This document shows positions 10,444-23,137 of a stretch of 64,000 bases of DNA, piece after piece. The stretch's first letter is position 1. Each line of letters opens with the position of its first letter. The notes beneath the pieces are model-generated. The model was not told where the DNA came from, made no database searches, and saw only the letters and a program-made list of their open reading frames with translations. The position numbers and the translations under genes were made by a program. The DNA comes from Pseudo-nitzschia pungens (lineage: Eukaryota; Bacillariophyta; Bacillariophyceae; Bacillariales; Bacillariaceae): assembly GCA_037355855.1 (NCBI GenBank), contig CM074765.1:620001-684000 (forward strand), given 5' to 3'.

Positions 10444-11304
10444 GGTTTTCAACTCAAGTGCTTCGTGATTCTGGACTCTTGTCGCTTAGTCTGCTTTCTT
10501 GTGAGGTGAGAAACGAAATACTAGCGGTTCCTGTCGAACATGCTTGTTATTATTACTAGTCTTCCGCTCATACTTCTTCTACAATTTTGTATAACTATTG
10601 ATTAGCAGTGTTGTGTAGTGGGAGGCAATTATGCATGAACAGGCCCAGTGATCCAAAGAAGTGGAAAACTGTATTTTCGATTTGTAATAACGCATATTAC
10701 GCGAAGTATTTGTCAAGCTTATTCAAATCCATACCGGTAGTGAAGTTGTCAAAGTATCCAACATATTCTCTGATGGGCATCTCATTGTTTCCAAATCGAC
10801 TATTGCTTTTCTGAGAAACAAAGAATTTTACTCCAATGAGAGGAGTTTTTAAAAGTATGGTAACAATAAGTAACGTAATTGGGGTGAAAACTTGGCATTC
10901 CTTTCATTATAACCGTACCGGGCACCTGGTCACTGGTAACTTAATTACCCGTAAGGTTACCGTACGAACTAAGATCTTACGTACCGTAGCTATTCGCAGA
11001 TCTTGACTTTTGAAAACTCCAACCTTAATTAATTCTTCTATCGAAGATCTGATACCGGTACTGATATAAACCTTACTTCGTACCTTGCAACAGATGCGTT
11101 CGTGCTTTTTAGCCACCCATTCTTTCGACGAGTATTTTTCCTTCGGTTTTGAGTTTTGGGGAAAAATGATAGATTCTTCCTACCGAAATCGATTTCGATT
11201 GTTGCCAATTGCTAACGACCCTCCAAGCTGCGACGGGGTAGCGGACCGAAATCCCTCATTACCATTCACACCGAAGCAGTCTCACAGAACAGTCAGCATT
11301 CACC
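10444..11304. other. Divergent intergenic region with GTAAGGTTAC motif
   Basis: No gene is seen. GTAAGGTTAC, a 10-mer that recurs in intergenic DNA across this window, is present at 10951-10960. TACCGGTA/TACGTACC-like palindromic sequences surround it. Confidence 0.5.
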
Positions 11305-12444
11305 ATGGGATCCAAACAAGAGAAGAAAGAAAAGAAAGAGAAGAAAGAAAAGAAAGAAAAGAAGGAAAAGAAAGAGAAGAAAGAAAAGGAAGAAAAGAAG
11401 GAAAAGAAAGAGAAAAAGGCCAAGAGACAAAAAGTGGACCACGATGAGGGCGACGAAGTAGTGAGTGGGTTGCCACCTGCCTTTTACGAGGAGAAGATTG
11501 CAAACGAAAAACATGCCGAACCCCCGTCGCCACCGAAAGCGGATGCGGATAGCAACGCCGATGTCGATGTCGATGCCGATGCTTCGGACGAACCCGCCAC
11601 CGGCAATGGAGAAACCGAACCCACCGATGCCACTGCCACCACCAAACGAAAACGGAAGCGAAAGCGAAAACGCAAGGCCGAAGTCGCCGAGGCCAAGGGT
11701 TCCGATAACGACGACGACGACGACGACGAGAATAACAATGGTGACGATACCGAGCAAGGTGGCGGCGGCGACGCCTTGGTCCAGGACACCATCTTCGTCG
11801 AGGGGATTCCCTTTGATTCGAATCACGAGGCCGTCCGGGAGTTTTTTGTAGAGACGCACGGAATCCCCGATTCCGAGGTCCTGGAGCTCCGGCTGCCGAC
11901 CTGGCAGGACACGGGCCGGTTGCGGGGCTTCGGCCACGTCCGATTCGGTTCCAAGAGCTCGTACGAGACCGCTCTGGGACTGTCTGGCAAGTACCTGGGA
12001 CGTCGTTACCTGACGATCCAGGCCGCGAACCGTCCCGGAAGCGCCGGTGGAAGCGGCAGCAGCGGAAACCGGAGCGGTCGGTCGGTGGAAGATCCGGGCC
12101 TGGAATGCCCCGAGGGATGCTGCACCATCTACGTCAACAACCTTCCGTACGAGGCCACCGAATCGATCATTGCTTCGGTGGTGTCGAAGCACACGAAACC
12201 GAATCTCGGCATTGCCGAAGACAACGTCCGGATCGCCCGGAATTCCGTAACGAGACAGTCCAAGGGATTCGCCTACATCGACTTTGAGAGCTCGAAAGAT
12301 GCCCAGAGATTCATGAAGGCCGCCACAAAAAAGAACGTGACGGTGGGTGGACGGATCGTACGGTTGGATTACGACACGGGACGTGCCAAGGGATCGTTCC
12401 GGACCGAATCCGGACGGTTGCTGCAAAAGCACTTTCACGATTAA
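11305..12444 (+). CDS. Nucleolin-like protein with two RNA recognition motifs
   Basis: 379 aa from an ATG in good context (CACCATGG). The N-terminus (about 5-40) is a nearly pure Lys/Glu repeat. A Glu/Asp/Ala-rich segment, a basic KRKRKRKRKRK cluster (a likely nuclear or nucleolar localisation signal) and an acidic DDDDDDD run follow. RRM1 spans about 161-240, with RNP2 IFVEGI and RNP1 LRGFGHVRF. RRM2 spans about 272-352, with RNP2 IYVNNL and RNP1 SKGFAYIDF. The arrangement matches nucleolar RRM proteins such as nucleolin, Nsr1 and Nop-type factors, which act in pre-rRNA processing. That role is inferred from the family. The frame is intact. Confidence 0.9.
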   Translation: MGSKQEKKEKKEKKEKKEKKEKKEKKEKEEKKEKKEKKAKRQKVDHDEGDEVVSGLPPAFYEEKIANEKHAEPPSPPKADADSNADVDVDADASDEPATGNGETEPTDATATTKRKRKRKRKRKAEVAEAKGSDNDDDDDDENNNGDDTEQGGGGDALVQDTIFVEGIPFDSNHEAVREFFVETHGIPDSEVLELRLPTWQDTGRLRGFGHVRFGSKSSYETALGLSGKYLGRRYLTIQAANRPGSAGGSGSSGNRSGRSVEDPGLECPEGCCTIYVNNLPYEATESIIASVVSKHTKPNLGIAEDNVRIARNSVTRQSKGFAYIDFESSKDAQRFMKAATKKNVTVGGRIVRLDYDTGRAKGSFRTESGRLLQKHFHD

Positions 12445-13793
12445 CGACGGAGCTTGTTGTGGAAGATAGACAAAGCAATGAGAGACCGCTTTTCCTGCAG
12501 ATGCAATGGTTATTGAACGCCCTTTCCGTGCGAATCGATTGGATATTATACAACCGATGAATAGATATGATGATCTGCACATTCAGGAGATCAATTCAGT
12601 GGTTGCGTTTAAAACAATTTGTTCCAACACCCATTATTTTGTACTTCGTAGTAGTCAACAGCAGAGAGTTCGAGACTTGAATTTTTCCGGTCCCCCCTCG
12701 AAATTGAGTGCATGTGCTGTCATGGGATCCCAACGGACTTTGTGTGGAGTTTGAGCCGCAGTGCCAATCCGACATTAGTTCTTTCTCAATCCAAGAATCA
12801 ATAATTTACTATTAAAACGAAAAAAAAAAAACAATGCCCGGCACGACATGCCCATCGAAAAAGTTACACGGTAAAAAGTGTCGATGGGATTCGATCCATC
12901 CTCGTTGCAATCGAGTTTGATCGTTTGTGTACAGAAACGGAATGCATGCAGGAATGAAGCCGTTCGTGTCGTGTCATTGGCATACGCACCCATCGAAAGG
13001 AGAGGAAAGGAAAACAAGGTTCGGCGGACGTGATTGTGATGCGTGATCGACCGCGTGCCCGGTCCCCGGTCGGAAATTCGCGTGGCGACCGCATTCCAAA
13101 CGCAATCGGCCGCGACAATGCCGCCCGCGCCCGACACTCGAACCTCCGTACCGCACGGGAGAAACATCCGAAGGAACGCCATGTCGTGGTTCGCATCGCA
13201 AAACGCGTCGTTCCTTTCCAACGGTCCGCAACGAAATCCAATCCATCGGGACAATCATGCTCTCGATGTGTGTGTGCGTATGAGCTTTCCGCGTCGATAT
13301 AAAAGTTTCGATTCCCCTCATTGACGGAAGAAAACAGACGCGTTCTAATGCAATGCCGTGACAAAGCAGGACCAAGTTCGCTGGAATGGTTGCAAGGAAA
13401 AGTTCCGACTGCGAGGCAAATCTAGACAGTTCAACATCTCTCATCAAAACATCGCGGCATCGAACGAGACGATGACGTCGAAAATCCTCATAATTATTCT
13501 CTTGTTACCAATTTACTACGTGTACGGCAAACTTTTGCGTTGTGTGAATTCCAGTTACTCCCTAACAATTACGGATGCGTGCATCCAAAAAACAACCAGT
13601 ACAGTACAGTCGAGTCTAGGATTGGCTTGGCTCTCCGAGCGAGTTGGCAGACCGCATTCCCATCCGGTTGCTGTACGTGTCGATCGCAAAGTTCGCGTCG
13701 CGTCATGCCGTCACGGGCCTGTCGATTCGATTCGATCCGATTCCATTATATTATATTGTATTATATTATATTACAATATTACATGACATTCCA
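12445..13793. other. Intergenic region, no supported gene
   Basis: This lies between the ends of two convergent genes. Several overlapping frames on both strands (12775-13447) look like GC-driven shadows. A TATATTATATT-rich run lies at 13746-13780, just downstream of the next gene's stop. Confidence 0.5.
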
Positions 13794-16700
13794 TTACACG
13801 AATCGGGTCTGCGCGACCACACCGTGCAAAAAGACGTCCTCCGATTGACTCGGAGTTCGTCGGTGACTGCTGCCCCCAATGCTGCCACCACCACCGAGCG
13901 ATTGCTGGCTGTTCGATCGGGGCCGGTCCGTCGAGGAGACGACCGACGACGATACCGATCGGCGGTGGTGGCTGCTGTTGCTTCCACCCAGTTGTTGTTG
14001 CTGATGCTTGGCCGGCGACGTTCCAAAGGATCCCGTCTGCCGAATGGTGCGGTGAACCGACTCGTCCACATCGAAGGAATTCACGCGCCGGTGCAGGTGA
14101 AACTGCTGGGCAGCCGCGGAGTGGGTGGATCGGGTCGGGGTCCTCGGCCGCTGGCGGTGGTGGAGATTGGTGTACGCGTGACGGTTCTTTGGAAGGGGAT
14201 CATCCCCTTGCATCGCCTCGTCAATGACGGCCTGGGGCGACGGGAATTTCATGTCGTGGGGTGGTCCCTGGATCGTCCCCTCGGAGGTCTTCATCGCGGG
14301 TATCGATAGGTCTTCGATGCGGCCGTGCTGGGACCCCGAGAGCCGATCCGAGCCGTGCAGATTGACGGGACGAAAGTTGACCTTGTACTCGTCCAACGGG
14401 GCGTCCAGGTCGGCGAGACCGACCGGGGGAGATACGTCGCCGGCGGGAGACTCCTGTCGAAAAATGTCGCCGCCGTGAAAGCTACCACCACTGATGCTCT
14501 TGCTTTGCTTGTGCTGGGGATACCTTGTTCGGGGACTAAACTTTCGAAAGGGACTGGCTCCCACGCTGCTTTGCCGCCGGTGATCGCCTCCCATGGTGTG
14601 GTTGCGGGAATGTCCACTGCCGCCTCCGCGTCCCAGCATGGCCCGACCCGGGGACATGGTGGCAATGCTATTTTTGGAGACTGGGACGGGAGAAGCGGTG
14701 CTGTACCGGGAGGGCATGGGAGAAAAGCGAGCGCCGGGCATGGGAGAGAGACGGGCGGTGCTTACCCCCGGATTTTTGGGAGACCCGGAAGTTCCGATCG
14801 CCACGTGGTTGGACTTGTTTCGTATCGGTGACCGCGGCTGAACCGTGAGAGAAAACTCGGCTTCAATGTCCTCGAGTTCCCTTTCGATGGCCTTGTGCCG
14901 ATCGACGCGTTCCTTGTCCCGATCGTTTTTCCGCTTCTTTCGCTTTTCGGCAACAATGGCGGCATTTTTTTTCTCCTTCGTGTAGCGTTCCTGTTTCGTT
15001 TCCATCAATCGACGCAGCTTGTGCTGGAATTCCTGTGATTTGGCATCGGGTTCCTTTTCCAGATTCAAAAAGCTGTCGACGAGCGGGGGTACCACGATGC
15101 TGTCGGCATCGCCGGCATCAAAGGACTGTGAGGAATCGTCGATTTTGAGCGAGTTTTCGGAGAGCATTCTCTTAAAGTCAACGTCCGAGAGCGGTGTGAG
15201 ATCGTCGATTTTCTTTTCGCTCAGAGAATCGTTGTCCAGTTCGTCATCGTCGTCATCGTCGTCGTCGTCGTTGTTGATGTAGATCATTCCGTCATCGCCG
15301 TCGTCAATGGAGAAGATCATCTTAGCGCATTCCCGTCGTTTTCGTTCGCTGAGAGCCTCGTCGTCGTCAAAGATCAAGCAAGGCGTGCCATCCCTGCGGG
15401 GAAAGTCCTTGAAGGCAAAATTGTAGCTCGATGGGTCCTCTTCTTCGACGTTGGGAAGGGTTTCCATTTCGATTTCTCGTTCGTACAACGCCGGATCCTG
15501 GTATTGGTAATTGTGTTTTTGTTGGTAATCGTCGTAGTAGATCTCTTCCTGTCCGCTCGAGTACGTCGGATTGAACTCCACGTCGGTATAATGGGAAGCG
15601 TTAACACCGTAGTTATTGTTCGGATTGGGGTTGGTGCTGCTGTACCAGGAGGACATGCTGAGGTTGCGAAAGATGGTTCCCACCAAACTGACGGGTCCTC
15701 CTCCTCCTCCCGCTCCATCGCCCTGCGTCCCGGATGGTTGGGGAGACTGCTGCCCCGAATCCGCGGCGTGATTTTGCCAGGAGTGTCCGGTGTGGGACGC
15801 CGCGAATCCCGTTGCTTCGTCACGTCGTCCCTCGCCGTCTTCGTCCTCCTCCCCGCCAGCCCCGGCCGCCAGGTTTTGGATGGGTGCAAAGTGGCTTGCG
15901 CTGTTGCCGTTGCCCCCCGTGCTTCCGACCGACACGGATCGTCCGGCAAAGGAGGGCCGACCGGGCGAGGAAAAGGGAAAATGGGCCTGGCGTCCCAGAT
16001 CGTGGCCATTGGATGCCGCCGGCGACACCTGCTGCGCCTCGGCTCCCGGCTGCATCGTGTTTTCCGACTGGTTCTGGAAGTATCCCTTGTAAATGTACTC
16101 AAAGGGATTGCTTGGGATTTCGTAGACCCGTCCAAAGACGCTGACGCTCCCGTTGGTGTCGGATCGGTGCTGGTCGTAAAACAGATCCGGTCGGTGGCGC
16201 GATAGGTATCGATCCGACGCCTCAATGGCCGACATGGCGCTGGCAGTGCTGTTGGCGTTCCTGCGGCTGTTCGCCGAGGGGAAGACATCCGCTCCGTGCC
16301 GGGGCGAGTCCAGAGAGTAAGCCCTCTGGCTCAGCGGCATGGGTCGGGGGAGCGACGAGTGGCCCCCCACCCCGGCAAAGGTCTTGTGGTCGTTGTAAAT
16401 GTTGTTGTTGTTGGGGGTGTTGCCAAAGCTGCTGTGGGAGGGATCGTCTGCGGTAGGTCACGCTGCTGAATCCGTCGCTGTACAAGTCTCCATCCAGGGA
16501 CGCGCCCGTGTTCATGAGCTGCAGACGCAGTTCCCGGTCCCGCTTGTGGTGCTCGTGCCATGCGTACATCGGCCAGACCAGGGCAACGATCGCCAGGATC
16601 ACCAGCATGGTGATGAGGGCGTTCTTGGTCCGTTCCGACCAGTCGTCCGTGTATTCGTTGATGGCATTGTTGGAGTCCCCGGAAGCGGCGGCGGATGCCA

Positions 16701-18195
16701 CGGGTGAGCGTCCGGACGAGACCTCCACCTTGAGCTTGGTGATTTCCTGCAGCAATTCCTGGGTCGGATGGCCGACGAGGGTTCGGAGGTAAATATCTTG
16801 CTGGATCCCAAACAAAAACTCCATCCATCCGCCATAGATTTCCCGGACATCATCGTTGGAGGGTTTGGTCTTTTTTTGTTCCTCTCCGACGGGCTCCAAA
16901 AAGGCAATCGTGGGGATCATTTCGGCGAGGAGTTCCACGTGCTCATCATCGCCATCATCATCGCCATCGCCATAACCATCGTCACCTCCGTCTTCGTTGT
17001 CGGCATTGCTGCTGCTACTCCCTTGCCCTTGCAAGGAACGAAGCGATCGTTCACGTTCGCGTCCACGCTTGCCATTTCTGGTTCTTGAGTTTGTCCGTCC
17101 GAAGATGGAGTTTGACCCGTAGATCGACCGTTACCAGGTGATCGTACATTGTGTGATAGACCAAACCCTCAAACATGTTCACGTAGCTGGACTCGTATTG
17201 GGAGGTGGGAACCTCTTTCGGTGACTCGCTTTTGGGTGCCTTTGCGGGTACGGTTGGTGCCAGCGTTTTCGGCGCGACTGTCGTGCTCTTCACCGTCGGA
17301 GCTACAGTCGTTCTCTTCGCCGTCGGTACCGAGGTTGGTACCGAGGTTTGTATTGCCTGTATTGGCTCGGAAACTTTCGTCGCATTCGTTGCCGTTGTGA
17401 TCGTAGTTGCAGTAGTTGCAGTAGTTGCTGTTGTGGTGCCCGATGCAAAAGCCGTGGATGGTGTTGCTGCCGAGTTGGTTCCCGGAGCCTGCATTCCGCC
17501 ACCGTTCAGGTTGTAGGGTGGCTCTCCCGTGCTGTCGCCACCACCACTGTTCCAGTATCCCTGAACCCGACGTCCTAGCCGATTCCTCTCGCGGTTGCCA
17601 CCACTCGCCGACGTCGTCGTGATGGTTGCATTCGTACTAGTGTTTTTGTTATTGTTGTTATTGTTGTTGTTGTTGATATTCGCATTCCCATCGTTTTGCG
17701 GTCTCTTTTGCTGCGGTGCGACCGCCATGTTCTCTTCCCGGTCCAGAATCCAGGCGTCCATCAGGTTCTGGAATCCCATGTACAAGAAATCCTGCGTGGT
17801 GGACCGCAGGGGATACGACAGGCTCGATCCGCGGCCCCCCGTCTCCGAGAGGAGGATCCACGACGACGACGACGACGACGCAAAGGACCGTTCCTCCCCC
17901 TGGACGATCGCCGATTCGTAAGGCCCGGTCCACCGCCTCGGTCCGCTTCGTGGCGAACCGGACGGTGAACTTGTTGAGGTTGTACAGGGCGTACACCTCG
18001 AGCTCGCGGGATGGATGTGGATGTTGTAGTTTTTGCTGTTGTTGCAATTGCAATTGCAGTTGCAGTGAATGATGCGGGAGGTTTGGGTTGCCGCCGAGTT
18101 CGGTTGCGAGCAGGACGTCGGAAGTCTCCGGGAACGACAGAGAGAGTGCCCGGCTCGTGCCGAGAATCAGAAGCAGGAGCAAAACCAGTCCGCAT
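13794..18195 (-). CDS. Large single-pass membrane protein, four apparent +1 frame changes
   Basis: One protein is spread over five overlapping frames. The ATG at 18195 gives MR; skipping one base continues into a signal peptide (LVLLLLLILGTSRA). The luminal part (ELEVYALYNLNKFTVRFA) changes frame near 17925. An Asn/Thr-rich linker follows to about 17090, where the frame changes again into an acidic segment. A transmembrane helix (ALITMLVILAIVALVWPMYAW) follows, with another change near 16450. The tail of about 850 aa is disordered. It includes a strongly charged coiled coil (KLRRLMETKQERYTKEKK) and ends with the stop at 13794. Each change needs +1. No intron with plausible length and phase was found. 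The architecture resembles a receptor-like protein; no known domain is seen. The gene could be intact with consensus errors, or decayed. Confidence 0.6.
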
Positions 18196-19947
18196 CGAGG
18201 CTGCCGTTGTGGTTCTCAGTTGTCATTGTGGAGGGAGTCGGTCTTGTCTGTTATTTGTATCGACCGACTGGGCAGTGTTGCTGTTGATGTTGATGCTGAT
18301 GTTGATGCTGATAGTGCCTTCGGGTCAATGGATTCCCACTCAATCCAAATCAATCAAAATCAATCAATCGAATCGAATCGATCGATCAATCCATCGATCG
18401 TGCGCCGTGACACCACCGAAGAAAGTTATTTCGAAAAACGACAGTTCCGGGACGGTCCTTCGGGACGAAGGAACGTTATTCCAAGGGATGGATGGGTGCG
18501 AAAGGAAGTCTGTTGCGTGTTTGGCTTGGGGTTGTGCCGTTCCTTTCCGGAGCTGCTGGGCCTGTCCTATTCGTAGGAAGCACGCGGCACGGCACGAATT
18601 TGAGATTGTTTGAGTCAATGCTTGCGCTTCGTGAAGTATTGATAGTAGTAGTGAAGTCTCAAAATTGTCGCGTAAAAGCCGACGATGTTGTTGCTTCCGG
18701 AACGGCTGAGCGTTCACGCACACGAAACACAAAACGGACCCACGCCGAGGAGTTCCTAATTACGGTACTAGGAAGATCATTATTATTTCCGCCACTTTAA
18801 CGTCCCAAAGGTTTTGCACGTACCGTACTACTAGGGAACCGGTAAGGTTATTGTTCCTCGTCCCCCGCATTGGATGCACTCACCGGAGTGGGAGGGCATG
18901 GGAACGGTTCTAAGTACGAATACGTACGTGTCCTTCTACGAGGAACCCATTTCCCGGTAGAATAACTGCTGAAACCGCATCGCGGGACTCAACCGCGTGA
19001 CACCCCGGTCTTCTTTTTGGCAGCCACGGGCAAAAACGTTCCGGGACATTTGCGTGTGCTTCGCATTCGAAACGACTCACAGCGGAGTCTCGGAGTTCGC
19101 GCACGAATGAGGGAAGTTTTCTTCCCGGATTGCGCGCGGAGGGCCCTCCGTTCCGACCCTTCGTTTGAAAAAACGTACGAAGTGATTGATTCCGAAGTCA
19201 GGTTAACCTTTCTTCGTAACAACAATCGTACGGTACGATTAAAATGGGGGAAGGAAGCACGCAAGCACGGAATCTCGAGAACTGAGAAGGGGGCAAGTTA
19301 TTGTTGAGAAGGGACTCACTCGACTCCCCAACGCTCTAAAACTTGGAACGGTCTCATTCCCAATGGATCCATAAATCTGTGCTTTATGCTTTAGCACGTG
19401 CGTATGTCCGAACAAGTACAATTTCGTACGAATTCTCCGAGAAGTATGACAGATGATGATTGAGGAATGATTGATTCTTCTTCGTTCCGTTAGAGACGAC
19501 TCGTGTTTGTTCTGTTGTGGATGATTCGGGTTGAGATTATTTTTATGATGCACAAGAAGGTAAGTTACCGTAGTTATGCATGCATGAACCGAATCAATCG
19601 ATTTATCGAATTATCGAACTATCGAATCAATCTTGAGCTGACAAATAATCGGTTCGACGCACTGAACGACATTCGGATCGATCCGAACAAGAAAACATCG
19701 TTCTAGCACATCGCGTAACGTCACGTCACGTCACGTCACGACTCGAATGGGCTAGGCAACTCCAACACCAACAGCCACCATTCTATCATCCTATACGATA
19801 TCATCTCCCAAACCAAACAACACCGATCCAAACGAATCCAATTCGACCCATACGTGCCATCCGGAACCAAGCAATCAACGAATAGAAGCAGGTAGCAACA
19901 GCAGCACGGCAGAGAGCAGAAGCACCAGCAGCAGGAGCAGCAGCAGC
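18196..19947. other. Divergent intergenic region
   Basis: This contains ATGTTGATGCTG repeats (18280-18312) and AATCAATCAATCGAATCG repeats (18345-18400). A GGTAAGGTTATTG motif lies near 18841, and (GTCAC)n lies near 19720-19740. No supported gene is seen. Confidence 0.5.
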
Positions 19948-22179
19948 ATGCCGCGAAAAGACTCGTCCTGGATCGAGGCCAGCGGCCTCTACGGCACCTG
20001 GACCTTTACCACCCAGACCATGACGGACGTTGGATACTACAAGGGAAATGCCTACGTGGTGGTGCACCTCATGCCCGATCCGATGCAGGTCAAGAGCTGC
20101 GCCATAGACACAGACACCAACGCGACGACCGGGAGCTGCTCCGAGGCCGACAACAAGGCCTGCAGCCACGGCGGAGCGTCCGGCGACGAGGGGGAGGAGT
20201 GCGTCGACACGGAAACCACCGAGCTGGAGTGGAGCGACGGTGCGTTTGTTTCTATTTGTTTTCGTTTTCGTTTTTCGTTTTTCTTTTCGTTTGTCGGAAT
20301 GTGCTTGTGAGAATGATTGGTGTGCGGGATCCATTGGTTTATTACAAAATGGTGTAATCCGATGTGATGTGATGTAATGTGATTTAATGTAATGTGATGT
20401 GATCTAAGGAGACGATACGAGACGTGTTTGCCTCGATGCATCTGCGTTTGGAAAACAATTCTCATTCCTGATTCAATTGATTGATTGATAATGAATGCAT
20501 CCCACCAAAAAAAAAAAAAAAAAAACCCGAAATTCATCGATCGCACTCGTCGAAATGCAACGCGCCGCATTTCGATTGTGTTCCGCAGTCACGGCCTTTT
20601 TCCAATTCGGATTCCGGCTCCGGGAAGGAATCGTGCGGAAAACCTACCGCAACGTCGACACTTCGGATTGGATCGGACCCTACAATATCATTCTGGCGCC
20701 GATCGAGAGCAAAAAAACGCAACAACCATCACTTCTGGATAACGGTGCAAATGAAAATGCGAATGAAAATCCCGACGGCGGCGAGCACTCGCGCACCACC
20801 AAGAAGCTGTTTGTCTCGCGGTACGTCAAAACGCCCTGGACGGCCACCGAATTGCAGCGCCCCTTCACGACGGGATCGATCTTCGATTTCGACGCGGACG
20901 TGCTGGAAAACATTGCGGGGACCGCCGCCATCGATTCCACCATTCACGAACAAATCCACTGGCGCGGGCAGCGCGGCAGCAAGAAACACCGAGACGCAAA
21001 CGAAAACGAAAACGAAACGAAAACGAAAACGACGCGATCGCGCAGAACGGCCGAGGCTTGCGGGGCGACTCCGAGAACACCTTCGGCGAAAACAACAACG
21101 ACTACGACTACGACAGTGAAACCGAGAGCGACGATCCGTACGCCCGGCACGCCAAGACGTGCGACCACGGAGATCTCCGACCGGTGCTGCCGAGGATCAC
21201 GCTGGAACAGACCACCAAAACGACGCCGGCGGGTCCGGACGGAAATCCGCCCGAGAAATCGACCGTTTCGTACGCCATGAAGTTTGACTACTCGATGCTG
21301 AGCGTCCCCGTCAAGGGCGTGGACGATCTGTACAGGAAATGGCCGTCCATGAAGAGCCACCTCGGCGAGCACTTTCCGGTGACCGGGCCGTGTACGTACT
21401 CGATGCTTTGTTCGCTCGTGCGATTGATGCGCTTTGTCGTTTGGTTCGTCCGCGTCTTTGCATTGTTTGTTGCTGTCGAAAAAAAGGCGCTGGCATTGCA
21501 TTCGCAATCTCACAACCGATACAAAAATTGTTTCCGCTGCCACCATCCATCCATCCATCCATCCACCCACTCACCCACGATTGCACGCTCTACAGATTGC
21601 TACGGGAAGGATCCCAACCGCGCCTACACCATTCGCCTTTCCTACGACAGTTCCGAATCGAACGAAACCGCCATCTGGAAGGGCATCAAGGGATGCCAGC
21701 CACCCTGGCCTTGCTGGGAGGGAGACGTTCCGGCAAACGCGCCGACGCTCCCCCCGTCGGCAAAGATACCCACCGACAACCATTCGCCGGGTGCCTACGT
21801 GTTGGACCCGATGGGGCTCGAATTCGCCCTCCTGTACGGAATGGGATTCCTGCTGGTGGTAAGCCTGGTCTTCAATCTCCAGCTGGCCAATCGGCTGACG
21901 CGGTTGCGGCAAAGCGTCGGTGGGTCGGGAGGAACACCGGGACAAGCAGCAGCAGCAGCACCACAACCACCGCCAACGAATCATCGCCATCGCCGTGGCG
22001 CCGGTGGAGGTTTCGGAATGGGCCGAAGCGAACTGCAAGAACCGCTCCTGGCGGCATCCTCCGCGAACCATGCCAACGACGACGTCAACGTCAACGCCGA
22101 TGCCGATGCCGATGTCGACGATATCCTGAGCGCGTCCTTTGATCATCCGCACCAACCGGCGCCGGAATCCCGATCGTAG
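19948..22179 (+). CDS. Three-exon type I membrane protein, one apparent -1 frame change
   Basis: Exon 1 is 19948-20239, exon 2 is 20589-21391 and exon 3 is 21596-22179. The introns are GTGCGT...CCGCAG (349 bp) and GTACGT...CTACAG (204 bp), and both restore frame. The ATG at 19948 follows an in-frame stop, but there is no obvious signal peptide, so an upstream exon may be missing. Exon 1 and exon 2 join as EWSDVTAFFQFGFRLREG. Near 21015-21035 an (AAAACG) tract has one unit short by an A, and the protein continues in another frame (ENTFGENNNDYDYDSETESDD). The C-terminal part has Cys-rich segments, an N-glycosylation site, one transmembrane helix (FALLYGMGFLLVVSLVF) and an Asp-rich tail. The family is unknown. 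Confidence 0.65.
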
Positions 22180-23137
22180 CCTCCATGCCGTCGTCCCGGA
22201 TTCACGCGCGGTGCGGGGGTTCGGAAAATGAAGCCGTCGACCGCGTCCACCCAATGTTGTTGTGCCGCTGCGTGACGTGCGTTCGGGGCTTCCGCAAGCT
22301 ACACCGCGTGGCGCGCTCTTCACGAAGGAATCATCGGTCGTGGTGGTACGGAGCAGTGCTATAGTGTGCGTGTAGACTAGTGAGTAATTTGAAGTAGTAC
22401 AGTACAGTCATTTGAGAGCAAAAAACTGCGAACGAAACAAGACGAATGCATTTCTATGCGTGCGATGTGACGAATACAATATTATAATAGTGGATTCTAA
22501 AGCAGCAATCCATAGTGCCACAACAATGCGGAACGGAATTCGTTTCGAAACGAATGGGGCGACAGCAATGGATCAAGAAACGGTGCTTGCTACCAGACTG
22601 TAGCAATGTGGAATGACTTTCCATGTTTCCTACTCCACGATAGCAGTCCTTGTCAACAATCCTCGAGGGCAAACGAGCAATCTTCTTCTGGACTGGATTG
22701 CGTGGAATTGTCTAGTGCTCTCTCTCATCCGGGTCCGGATATCTTCCGCAAGAAATGCCACCAATCATCGTTAGACCGTAACTTGGTGACTCGATTTTTT
22801 CTTCTCCCTTGCGCCGGGGCACTCGACGAAATGACAGATTTCAGTGCTGCAAGAGACTCCGTTGCACGGTGGTCTAGGCAGTGGAGTTGCTGAATGGAAG
22901 AGGGGAATTCCGTTCGATAGCGAGTAGCTGCGGACGCTCAATTTTAGATTGATTCATTCGGCCGGATCCATGCATTACAGACTTTGTTATGATTGTGGCC
23001 CGAAATAGATGATACTGTGATAATATTTCTGTGGTTGTTTAGCTGCCGCGTCTAGCTTACTAGCGTACGTCATAGCTGGATGTATTATTTACGGATACAA
23101 TACCTCTGCGGCGGAATTGGTCACTGGGTTTCTGTTT
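22180..23137. other. Intergenic region between convergent genes
   Basis: Nearly 1 kb without a convincing gene. Short open frames lack protein-like features and no repeat array stands out. Confidence 0.5.

Noticed and set aside
12775..13447. Genes on either strand between the RRM gene and the next locus
   Set aside because: Several frames of 90-166 codons overlap in conflicting phases with no domain, no signal peptide and no compositional support.
17030..17110. A very short intron explaining one frame change
   Set aside because: The only plausible donor-acceptor pair (GTAACG...ACCAG, 57 bp) has a length divisible by three and does not switch to the needed frame.
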